Below the pieces are notes generated by a model that made no database searches, was not told where the DNA came from, and saw only the letters and a program-made list of their open reading frames with translations. Positions 41,496 to 49,661 of a stretch of 64,000 nucleotides of DNA are shown in pieces. The stretch comes from Rubricoccus sp038746605. Lineage in GTDB: Bacteria > Bacteroidota > Rhodothermia > Rhodothermales > Rubricoccaceae. The DNA lies in assembly GCA_038746605.1 (NCBI GenBank), contig JBCDKM010000003.1:62001-126000 (forward strand), written 5' to 3'. The first letter of the stretch is position 1, and each line of letters begins with the position of its first letter. Made by a program: the position numbers and the translations under genes.

Positions 41496-44372
41496 ATGCG
41501 TTTCGCTTCTCGTTTCTTCCTCCTCCTGCTCGTGCTTGCCGCTCCAGCGGTGGCCGCGCAGACCACCGGCCAACTCTCCGGCACCGTTCGTGACGCGAGC
41601 ACCGGCGAGACCTTGCCCGGTGCCACCGTCGTCGTAGAAGAGACCGGCCAGGGCGCCGCGACCAACCTCGATGGCGAGTACCGCATCATCGGCATTCGTC
41701 CCGGGACGTACACCCTCGTCGCCCAGTTTGTGGGCTTCGCCCCGACGCGCGTAGAAGAGGTCCGCATCAACGTGGACCTCACCACGGAGATCAACTTCGA
41801 TCTGCAGCCGGAGGGCGTGACAGGCGAGGAGGTCGTGGTGGTCGCGGCGGCAGAACTCGTCCGGCGCGATCTGACCTCCTCGGAGTTCCGCGTCACGAGC
41901 GATGCCATTGATGCGCTCCCCGTACAGGAGGTCGGTGACATCCTGCGCACGCAGGCAGGCATCACCGGCTCAGGAGGCGCGATTCACATCCGAGGCGGGC
42001 GTTCCAAGGAGGTCGCCTACTTCGTGGACGGTGTCCGCGTGACCGACGCCTTCGACGGTTCTGTAGCCGTCCAGATCGAGAACGAAGGCATCGAAGAGTT
42101 GCAGGTCATCGCGGGTACCTACAACGCGGAATATGGCCAGGCCAACTCCGGCATCATCAACGTCGTCACGAAGGATCCGGGTAGCGAGATCGAGGGCTCC
42201 TTCGAGATGTTCTCCGGCAGCTACGTCGTGCCCGGCTCTGGCGGAGACGATGTGCTCCGCAGCACCAACGTCAGCCAGTACGACCAACTCGGCCAGCTCC
42301 CCTACATCAACGTTGACCCGTACTCCTACCTCGACGTTGACCCGACGCACTACACCAACTTCCAGGGCTCCGTCTCTGCGCCCATTATCCCGAACCGGCT
42401 CGGCGTTTTCGCGCTCGTCCGCCGTTTCGAGAATGACGGCTGGCTCTTTGGCTCGCGGCTCTACAACCCGGATGGCACTCCCGGTGACTCGTCCTTCGCA
42501 TCACTCAATGACTTCGAGAAGCTGAGCGGGCAGACCACGATCAAGTACCGGGTCAATGGCAACATGAACCTGACGCTCACGTCCCTGGCGAGTGTCACGG
42601 AAGGGCCCGCAGGCGACGCGTTCAGCTTCCGCCAGAACCCAGACGGGATGTCCAGCTACCGCGACGAGGGACTCTCGGCATCGCTTCTCTTCAACCACAC
42701 GCTGGGGTCGCGCGCCTTCTATACCCTCTCTGCGAGCACCTTCTACAAGCGAAACCGGACGGCTCGCTTCGACACCATCGAGGAGTACAACAACGTCAAC
42801 AATCCGCTCGGTCAGAACCCCTTCACCTTCCTGCTCGACACACCGGAGTTCGTTCCGACCGCCTTCGATGTGGATGCGATGGGCAACCCCATCGCGACAG
42901 ACTCCACGCAAGTGCTGGTCGGCCCAGGCCGCTTCCTCCGTGGTGGCGTCGATCTGGGACGGTTCGAACGTGAGACGCAGAGTGCCGCCCTCAAGGGAGA
43001 CTTCACCTGGCAGGCGCTCGACGAGCACCTCGTCAAGATGGGCGTTGAGGTCCGACGCGACGACATCTTCTTGGAGAGCTACAGTCTCACCCAGGACCCG
43101 CTCGACGCGCAGACACTCATCATCCCAGGCGAGAACACCAACGCGTTTCAGCGAATCGATGGCGTCAATCCCCTGACCGTCAGCGCCTACGTCCAAGACA
43201 AGGCCGAGTACGACGACTTCGTGGTCAACGTTGGCCTCCGGTTCGACTATTTCGACTCCGACGGTGAGATCCCGGTGGACCCCGAAGACCCCAACGTCTT
43301 CAACCCACAGAAGCTCATCAACCGCTACCGTGACACTAACGGAAACGGCGCAATCGACCCTGACGAGGTCAACGACAGCAACTTTACCACCTTGGAGGAG
43401 CGGCTGTCGTACTGGTATGAGGACGCCGAGCCCAAAGTGCAGATCTCGCCCCGTCTCGGTGTGGCGTACCCCATCACGGCGGATGGTGTCCTGCACTTCT
43501 CGTACGGCTACTTCTTCCAGATCCCGACCTACGAGTTCCTCTTCGCTAACCCAGGGTACCGCATCGGGACGCTCTCTGGCTCCTACGGGCCGTTCGGAAA
43601 CGCCAACCTGGACCCGCAGAGGACGGTCATGTACGAGATCGGCTTCAAGCAGGGCTTCGGCGATGACATCTTGCTGGATGTGACCGGTTTCTACCGCGAC
43701 ATCGAGGACTGGGTCAGCGTCAGCTTCCCGATCGACGCAGCGCTACCGGGCGTGAGCTACCTGACCTACACCAACCTGGACTTCTCCAACGTGCGCGGCA
43801 TTACCGTTGCGCTGAGCAAGGCCTTCAACGGCCGCTTCTCGCTGGATGCGGACTACACCTATCAGGTGGCAGAGGGCTCCAACTCCGACCCGAACGACGC
43901 GGTCACGAGCCGCCGCGGTGGCGACGCGCCCCGCCTTAACCTGATCCCGCTCGGCTGGGACCAGCGCCACACGTTCAACGCGAGCGTCTTCGTGGGCGGC
44001 AACGGCTGGGGGTCCTCGCTGCTCGGACGTTTCGGATCTGGCTACCCGTACACGCCCGTCGAGGCGGACACGGATCGCATCGGCGTGCTACCGGCCGTCC
44101 CGAACAACGCGTACCGCCGGGGCACGACCGCCTCGCTCGATCTCTACGCCTTCCGCGAGTTCGATTTCGGTGGCGTCAAGCCCCGCCTCTTCCTCCAGGT
44201 CTTCAACCTCCTCGACTCGCGCATCGCCAACGGCGTCTATGGAGACACCGGCCTCGCGGACGTGACCTTCATCGGGCCCAACCTGGAAGTCAACGACCCT
44301 GGCTTCTACGTCCGCCCTGACTTCTACGCCGAGCCGCGCCGCGTGCAGCTTGGCTTCTCTGCCAGCTTCTAA
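41496..44372 (+). CDS. TonB-dependent receptor of the maltodextrin locus
   Basis: The product is 958 aa from ATG 41496 (MRFASRFFLLLLVLAAPAVA-AQ). A GTG at 41475 overlapping the previous stop is a possible alternative. It has a carboxypeptidase-like domain (GQLSGTVRDASTGETLPGATV), a plug (VGDILRTQAGITGSGGAIHIRGGRSKEVAYFVDG...EYGQANSGIINVVTKDPG) and a 22-strand-type barrel ending VQLGFSASF. By location it should import maltodextrins across the outer membrane. No SusD lid lipoprotein follows; instead a large tailed secreted protein and a PorV-like barrel follow, as at 2-7524. Confidence 0.92.
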   Translation: MRFASRFFLLLLVLAAPAVAAQTTGQLSGTVRDASTGETLPGATVVVEETGQGAATNLDGEYRIIGIRPGTYTLVAQFVGFAPTRVEEVRINVDLTTEINFDLQPEGVTGEEVVVVAAAELVRRDLTSSEFRVTSDAIDALPVQEVGDILRTQAGITGSGGAIHIRGGRSKEVAYFVDGVRVTDAFDGSVAVQIENEGIEELQVIAGTYNAEYGQANSGIINVVTKDPGSEIEGSFEMFSGSYVVPGSGGDDVLRSTNVSQYDQLGQLPYINVDPYSYLDVDPTHYTNFQGSVSAPIIPNRLGVFALVRRFENDGWLFGSRLYNPDGTPGDSSFASLNDFEKLSGQTTIKYRVNGNMNLTLTSLASVTEGPAGDAFSFRQNPDGMSSYRDEGLSASLLFNHTLGSRAFYTLSASTFYKRNRTARFDTIEEYNNVNNPLGQNPFTFLLDTPEFVPTAFDVDAMGNPIATDSTQVLVGPGRFLRGGVDLGRFERETQSAALKGDFTWQALDEHLVKMGVEVRRDDIFLESYSLTQDPLDAQTLIIPGENTNAFQRIDGVNPLTVSAYVQDKAEYDDFVVNVGLRFDYFDSDGEIPVDPEDPNVFNPQKLINRYRDTNGNGAIDPDEVNDSNFTTLEERLSYWYEDAEPKVQISPRLGVAYPITADGVLHFSYGYFFQIPTYEFLFANPGYRIGTLSGSYGPFGNANLDPQRTVMYEIGFKQGFGDDILLDVTGFYRDIEDWVSVSFPIDAALPGVSYLTYTNLDFSNVRGITVALSKAFNGRFSLDADYTYQVAEGSNSDPNDAVTSRRGGDAPRLNLIPLGWDQRHTFNASVFVGGNGWGSSLLGRFGSGYPYTPVEADTDRIGVLPAVPNNAYRRGTTASLDLYAFREFDFGGVKPRLFLQVFNLLDSRIANGVYGDTGLADVTFIGPNLEVNDPGFYVRPDFYAEPRRVQLGFSASF

Positions 44373-44405
44373 GTGCCGACCCTGTTTCCGGCTCCTCGCC
44401 CTTCC

Positions 44406-47400
44406 ATGACGCAGAGTCTCTCTGACCGACCCCGCCCGCCTCGCCGCCGAGGTGGAGACATCCGCGGCCTCGTGGTCCTCGCGCTGGCCGTTCTCATGGC
44501 CATCCCCGCGTCCGTGCCTGCGTCCGCGCAGGGCACCATCGACCGCGATCACGTCCCCTCCGACGAGCGCGTCAACCTGTTCCAGCGGCGTCAGACCAAC
44601 CTCGACGCCAACACGCTGCGCACGACGGTCTTCAACTTCGGCCAGACGGGTCGCACGGGCGCCGTCGCAGGCGAGATCCCGTACGAGTGGCCGCGCAACA
44701 CACGCCGCCATTACATCGCGCTGACGGGCCTCTTCACGGGCGCCGAGGTCATCGGTGAGAGCGGCGAGCGCGAGTACATCGTCAACGTCCCCAACTACCG
44801 GGAGAACCAGAACGACCCGAACCAGGCGTGGACCTGGGCACCCATCTCGGGCTACGTCAACACGGCAGACGAGGATCTCGGCATCGCGCGAAGCGACCGT
44901 CCTGAGAGTTGGCCCTCCTTCTGGCCCGACAAGCTGGAGGACCCTACTGATCCCGGCTGGCCCGGCTCGTGGAGTGGCCTCTTCGGCAAGAACGTCTTCA
45001 ACGCCGACCTGGAGGTGTTCTACAAAATGGGCGATGACGAGTACGCCAAGCCCACCAACACCTACTACCCTGACGAGACGGACCGCACACGCCGAGGTCT
45101 CGGCTTGATCGCAGACACGCGAGTGCTGGCCTGGAGCCAGATCCTCATCGATGACGTCGCGTTCATCCTGCACCGCGTCCAGAACGACGGCACGCAGGAT
45201 CTCACGAGCGTCGGCGTGACACTCTGGCTGGCCGACCTCGTCGGCGGAGACCCAGATGCACGCGACGACCGTCCGTTCTTCGACCTCCTTCTCGATACCG
45301 CCTTCCTGACCGACGCGGACGGCCGCTCGTCGGATGTCGCCTTCGAGGGCGTCGACGTGGAAGGAGCTATCGCGTTCTTCCTCGAAACCCCCGGCAACGC
45401 AGTCGACCGGATCGACAACGACGGGGACGGAACGACGCTCGATGAGGCGAGCGACATCAACGGCTTCGGGGAGTCCATCGGTGAGCCCGGTAGCCCCATC
45501 ATCACACTGGATCTGCTGGAGGGCGAAGGCGACCAATCCGGCAACGCCGGGCGTCGTCTCCGCTTCGATGGCATCGACAACAACGGAAACGGCCTCATCG
45601 ATGAGGATTCGTCACGCGCAGCGTTCGGCACGCAGGTCGGCGTCGGCTTCGCGGACTACATCGACAACGACGGGGACGGCGAGCCCGGAAGCCCCGTCGT
45701 CACGCAAGAGATGATCGACCTGGCCGCGGGCGACCGGTGGCAGCGGTGGCCTATCGACCCGAACCTCTCAGGCGGCGAGCAGGTGCATCTCTTGCAACTC
45801 GGCGCCGAGGACCTCGGCCGTGGCTTCCGCGACGGCATCGACAACGACGACGACGCGTCCTCCAGCTCTGCGCCTGCCAACTACCTCTGGGAGCCTGGTA
45901 GCCCCGTCGTTACGCAGGCGATGGTGGACGCTGCTGCCTCGGACGCACCGTACTTCCGCTTCCGCGTCCCAGATACGGATATTGTGCTCTACGACGTGAC
46001 GGCTGCGGATCTCGGTCTGCCTTACGCCGACGGCGTGGACAATGACGAGGACGGCGCGGTAGACGAGGGCATCGACGAGGGCATCGACGAGATGATCGAC
46101 GAGCGCCGCAACGATGGCATCGACAACGATGGAGACTGGCGCCCCTCACTGGACGACGTCGGCCTTGACGGATCCGACCTCACGGGCGACTCGGGTGAGA
46201 ACGACGGTGTGCCGACTTCGGGCGCAGGGACAACCCTCCCGGGCGAGCCCAACATCGACGTGACGGACATCTCCGAGTCGGACCAGATCGGTATCACCAA
46301 CGTCCGCTACCGCCCAGCAGGCGGCATTAACTACCAGTCGGTCTCGGACGGACAGCTCTTCTTCGACTTCCTCGTGCCAGGGCAGTTCACGCTCCTTACC
46401 GCAGGAGGCTCGCTTCCCGCCCAGGACAACGACCTCTTCGTCTCCTCTGGCATCTTCCCCCTCCGCGCAGGTCAGACGGAGAGCGTCTCCTTCGCCGTCA
46501 TCATGGGCGATGTGGACTACGGGCGTCCCGCAATCGACGTGGAAGGGCGCTACCGAGACCTTCTGGACAAGCGCCAGAATGCCCAGGAAGCCTACGAGGC
46601 GGACTACCGCTTCGCGCAGGCTCCAGTCTGCCCGCAAGTCCGCGCCGTGCCCGGGGATGGCAACGTGACCCTTTACTGGGACAATGCCGCGGAGAACTCC
46701 TTCGACTCCTTCATCGCCGACCTCGCGACGCCCGGTCTCGACCCATTCGACTTCGAGGGGTACCGCGTCTACCGCTCCACAGACCCGGGCTTCTTGGACG
46801 CCCGGACCATCACGGACGGCTTCGGCAACATCTCCTTCCTGCGCCCCATCGCGCAGTACGATCTCATCAACGGAAACGAAGGCTTCCACCCGACGCCTGT
46901 CAACGGCACGCAGTTCTTCCTCGGCAGTGACACACGCGATGCAGGTGAAGCTGCCAACGGCCTCTCGAACGTCTACGTGGACGACTCGGCGGTCAATGGC
47001 ATCACGTACTACTACGCCGTGACGAGCTACGACTTCGGCGCGGCGCTGGTCAACATCCCGCCCTCGGAGTGTGCCATCTCCATCACCATCGGCCCGGACG
47101 GTGCTGTGCAGTCCACAGGCCCGAACGTGGTCGTGGCGACGCCCAGCCAGTCCGCTGGAGGCCGCGTGGACATGGAGCCCAACGTAGACCGCGTGCAAGG
47201 CTTCGGCAGTGGCTCCGTCGGCTACGAGGTCATTGATCCAACGGTGCTACAGGACGGCCACCGCTACCGTGTCAGCTTCCGCGACACCGTCATCACGGGT
47301 CTTCGCGGTAACGTTGTGACACAGGACACCTTCCGCACCCAGGATGTCTCGCTCTTCGACTTGACAGACAACCAGCCGATCTTCGAGAACGAGCTGTTCT

Positions 47401-48404
47401 GGCTCCCCCGTTTAGCGGCGCCTATCACCGAGGGCTTCCGCCTCGGCTTCGACCCGGTCACGTTTACCTCCCTCGACCAGGATTCCACCGGCTGGGCGAG
47501 TGACGAGATCCAGGACCTCATCGTGCGACGGTTCTCGTTCCCGGGCAACGATCCGGGCACGCGCTTCCCGTCGGATTACCGCATCGAGATTGGTGCGCCA
47601 GGCTCGGGCCAGGCTGTGGAGTTCGACATCGCCTTTGGCTCCACCTTCACCATCCCGGCCAAACCGACCAACTTCCGCGTCTTCAAGCAGGTGATCGGTG
47701 CCGACGGCCAGCCTGCCGAGGTGCCCGTCCAGTACGCCTTCCTCGATGGAACTGGCGAGGGCTCCCAGCCCTTCGGGCCCGGCTCAGCGGCCGTGAACCT
47801 GTTCTCGTCTCAGCGGGACATCAACGGCACAGGCGTCAACGACTCCGACCGCATCTTCCTGCTGGAGAACATCCCTGGCGACGGTCGCGATGGTCTGGCG
47901 CCGACGTGGGAGCTCTTGCTGGATGTCTCGCAGGCGAGCCGCCGTCTCCCACAGCCGGGGGACACCGGTAGCGTGATCACGGTCAAGCCGTTCCTCGCAG
48001 GCGACGTGTTCGAGTTCACCGTGAACGCGCCCCAGTTCGACGCGGAACTCGCCACGAGCGCGCTCGACCGCGTACGTGTGGTCCCGAACCCGTACCGAGG
48101 CGCGAGCCAGTTCGAGACGGCCAACCCGTTCCCGACGGGTCGAGGCGAGCGTCAGATCCGGTTCACCAACCTCCCACCACGCGCCACCGTTCGCATCTTC
48201 ACCGCGAGCGGGCGGCTCGTGAAGACGCTCCAGATGGACCAGGGCTCCAACGACAGTATCACCCCCGACATGCTTCTGAACGGGTCGATCGGGTGGGATC
48301 TCCTGAACGAGAGCAATCTGGAAGTCGCCTACGGTGTCTACCTCTTCCACGTGGACGCCCCCGGTGTTGGGGAGACCACGGGCACCTTCGCCATCATCAA
48401 GTAG
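44406..48404 (+). CDS. Large secreted protein with Asp-rich Ca-loop repeats and NPYRG tail
   Basis: The product is 1,332 aa. The ATG at 44406 gives a long basic n-region then GLVVLALAVLMAIPASVPASA-QG; a GTG at 44373 right after the receptor stop is an alternative. Residues about 333-595 hold repeated Asp loops (DNDGDG, DNNGNG, DNDDD, DNDEDG) interleaved with EPGSPIITLDL, EPGSPVVTQEMID and EPGSPVVTQAMVD, so the segment is a degenerate tandem repeat likely to bind calcium. A fibronectin-III-like part follows (GDGNVTLYWDNAAENS, FEGYRVYRSTDPG). Residues about 1228-1332 form the NPYRG tail (RFTNLPPRATVRIFTASGRLVKTL). Homologous to 2925-6455; probably a surface partner of the receptor. Confidence 0.85.
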   Translation: MTQSLSDRPRPPRRRGGDIRGLVVLALAVLMAIPASVPASAQGTIDRDHVPSDERVNLFQRRQTNLDANTLRTTVFNFGQTGRTGAVAGEIPYEWPRNTRRHYIALTGLFTGAEVIGESGEREYIVNVPNYRENQNDPNQAWTWAPISGYVNTADEDLGIARSDRPESWPSFWPDKLEDPTDPGWPGSWSGLFGKNVFNADLEVFYKMGDDEYAKPTNTYYPDETDRTRRGLGLIADTRVLAWSQILIDDVAFILHRVQNDGTQDLTSVGVTLWLADLVGGDPDARDDRPFFDLLLDTAFLTDADGRSSDVAFEGVDVEGAIAFFLETPGNAVDRIDNDGDGTTLDEASDINGFGESIGEPGSPIITLDLLEGEGDQSGNAGRRLRFDGIDNNGNGLIDEDSSRAAFGTQVGVGFADYIDNDGDGEPGSPVVTQEMIDLAAGDRWQRWPIDPNLSGGEQVHLLQLGAEDLGRGFRDGIDNDDDASSSSAPANYLWEPGSPVVTQAMVDAAASDAPYFRFRVPDTDIVLYDVTAADLGLPYADGVDNDEDGAVDEGIDEGIDEMIDERRNDGIDNDGDWRPSLDDVGLDGSDLTGDSGENDGVPTSGAGTTLPGEPNIDVTDISESDQIGITNVRYRPAGGINYQSVSDGQLFFDFLVPGQFTLLTAGGSLPAQDNDLFVSSGIFPLRAGQTESVSFAVIMGDVDYGRPAIDVEGRYRDLLDKRQNAQEAYEADYRFAQAPVCPQVRAVPGDGNVTLYWDNAAENSFDSFIADLATPGLDPFDFEGYRVYRSTDPGFLDARTITDGFGNISFLRPIAQYDLINGNEGFHPTPVNGTQFFLGSDTRDAGEAANGLSNVYVDDSAVNGITYYYAVTSYDFGAALVNIPPSECAISITIGPDGAVQSTGPNVVVATPSQSAGGRVDMEPNVDRVQGFGSGSVGYEVIDPTVLQDGHRYRVSFRDTVITGLRGNVVTQDTFRTQDVSLFDLTDNQPIFENELFWLPRLAAPITEGFRLGFDPVTFTSLDQDSTGWASDEIQDLIVRRFSFPGNDPGTRFPSDYRIEIGAPGSGQAVEFDIAFGSTFTIPAKPTNFRVFKQVIGADGQPAEVPVQYAFLDGTGEGSQPFGPGSAAVNLFSSQRDINGTGVNDSDRIFLLENIPGDGRDGLAPTWELLLDVSQASRRLPQPGDTGSVITVKPFLAGDVFEFTVNAPQFDAELATSALDRVRVVPNPYRGASQFETANPFPTGRGERQIRFTNLPPRATVRIFTASGRLVKTLQMDQGSNDSITPDMLLNGSIGWDLLNESNLEVAYGVYLFHVDAPGVGETTGTFAIIK

Positions 48405-48408
48405 ACCG

Positions 48409-49515
48409 ATGCCGCATTTCTTCCGCCGCTCCTCATCGGTCACGCCTCCTTCCCCCGTGGCTTCCACTCCCTCCACCGCGCTCCCGAGGCGGCCGTTCCG
48501 CCAGCAGGCCCCCCGCCTCGGCGCAGCGCTCGCCCTGGTCGTTCTCCTCGCACCGGTCACGGTCGCGCAGTCCGGCACCTCCGCTGCCGAGTTCCTCAAC
48601 GTTCCCGTCGGCGCGCGCGCCACGGCCATGGGAGGCGCCTTCGGATCTACCGCCTCGGACGGGACCGCGCTCTACTGGAACCCCGCCGGTCTCGCCACGA
48701 TGGACGGCGCCTCCGCCACGTTCGAGTACGCACCCTGGTACGTCGGGAGCGACTTCAACTTCGCGTCTGTCACCGGCGACACTCCCTTCGGAACCGTCGC
48801 CGTCGGGTTCACGGCACTGACCTACGACGACATGGACGTCATCCGCGAGGACGTGAACAATCAAGAGCCCACGGGCGAGACGTTCTCGGCGGGCTCCTAC
48901 GCCGTCTCCCTCGCGTACGCGACTCAACTCACGGACCGCTTCTCCATCGGCGGGACCGTCAAGGCCGTCCACGAAAACATTTCCGAGTCCTCCGCGACGG
49001 GTGTCGCCTTCGACGTGGGTACGCTCTTCGAGACGCCCTTCCAGGGGGTTCGCCTGGGCGCTAGCATCGTCAACTTCGGGTCCAAGATGTCCATCACGGG
49101 CGAGGACCTCAACATCCCGTTCGACCCGCTCCCCGGACAGAACGGAAACAACAACACGGTCCCGGGCCGGATCTCCACCGATGCCTTCGACCTGCCGCTC
49201 ACGATGCGGGTCGGTCTTTCGGGTGAGGTCTACGAGCGCGCGGGCACCCGTGTGACTCTCGCCGTGGATGCCCTCTCACCCTCCACTGCTGACCAGCACC
49301 TCAACCTCGGCGCCGAGGTGGGCCTACTCGGTGGGCTCGTCCAGTTGCGCGGTGGCTACCAGGAGCTCTTCATGGAAGAGAGCACGCGCTCCTTCACGGC
49401 GGGTGGCGGCATCCGCTACGCCTTCGGCACCCTGGATGTCACCGCTGACTATGCCTACGAGGCCAACGAGTTCTTCGACGGCATCAACCGTATCGCGGTC
49501 GCTCTCCGCTTCTAA
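48409..49515 (+). CDS. PorV-family outer-membrane barrel protein, second copy
   Basis: The product is 368 aa and starts 4 bp after the preceding stop. A long N-terminus with an embedded palindrome element precedes the hydrophobic core (GAALALVVLLAPVTVA-QS). The mature protein has the PorV signature (AAEFLNVPVGARATAMGGAFGSTASDGTALYWNPAGLA) and ends INRIAVALRF. PorV shuttles type IX cargo in characterised bacteria. Together with the homologous protein at 6493-7524 it suggests each tailed secreted protein has its own PorV-like partner. Confidence 0.88.
   Translation: MPHFFRRSSSVTPPSPVASTPSTALPRRPFRQQAPRLGAALALVVLLAPVTVAQSGTSAAEFLNVPVGARATAMGGAFGSTASDGTALYWNPAGLATMDGASATFEYAPWYVGSDFNFASVTGDTPFGTVAVGFTALTYDDMDVIREDVNNQEPTGETFSAGSYAVSLAYATQLTDRFSIGGTVKAVHENISESSATGVAFDVGTLFETPFQGVRLGASIVNFGSKMSITGEDLNIPFDPLPGQNGNNNTVPGRISTDAFDLPLTMRVGLSGEVYERAGTRVTLAVDALSPSTADQHLNLGAEVGLLGGLVQLRGGYQELFMEESTRSFTAGGGIRYAFGTLDVTADYAYEANEFFDGINRIAVALRF
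48484..48521. repeat. Palindrome element 14, inside a coding region
   Basis: Reverse-order arms CCGAGGCGG and CCGCCTCGG, 20 bp apart, inside the codons of the signal-peptide n-region of the PorV-like protein (PRRP...APRLG). Confidence 0.7.
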
Positions 49516-49570
49516 TCACTCGCGAGCGGGATTGGCCGCTCCGCTGCCTCTTCGCGGCGCCACCTGGCGA

Positions 49571-49616
49571 CCGCCTCGGGCGGCATCCGCGCCCTCCGGC
49601 GCAGCGCCTCCGGGCG
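49571..49616. repeat. Two intergenic hairpins after the PorV-like gene
   Basis: CCGCC/GGCGG around TCG (49571-49583), then GCGCCC/GGGCGC with a 16-nt loop (49589-49616). Neither has a T-tract. With the next hairpin they fill most of the 146-bp gap. Confidence 0.45.
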
Positions 49617-49623
49617 CCCTTCT

Positions 49624-49643
49624 CCCCGCCCTGCGGGGCTTTC
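49624..49643 (+). terminator. Terminator-like hairpin before the SusE/F-like gene
   Basis: Perfect arms CCCCGC and GCGGGG around CCT, followed by CTTTCTCC. A weak terminator or processing site that may lower expression of the downstream half of the locus. Confidence 0.45.
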
Positions 49644-49661
49644 TCCTCACCACCCCCTAAC

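Noticed and set aside
49306..49321. CTCGGCGCCGAGG palindrome inside the PorV-like gene
   Set aside because: It encodes conserved-looking strand residues (NLGAEVG) and lacks the full arms, so codon choice explains it better than an inserted element.
41496..49515. SusCD pair
   Set aside because: The protein after the receptor has a signal peptide without lipobox, Asp loops and a sorting-type tail, not the helical TPR-like fold of SusD.
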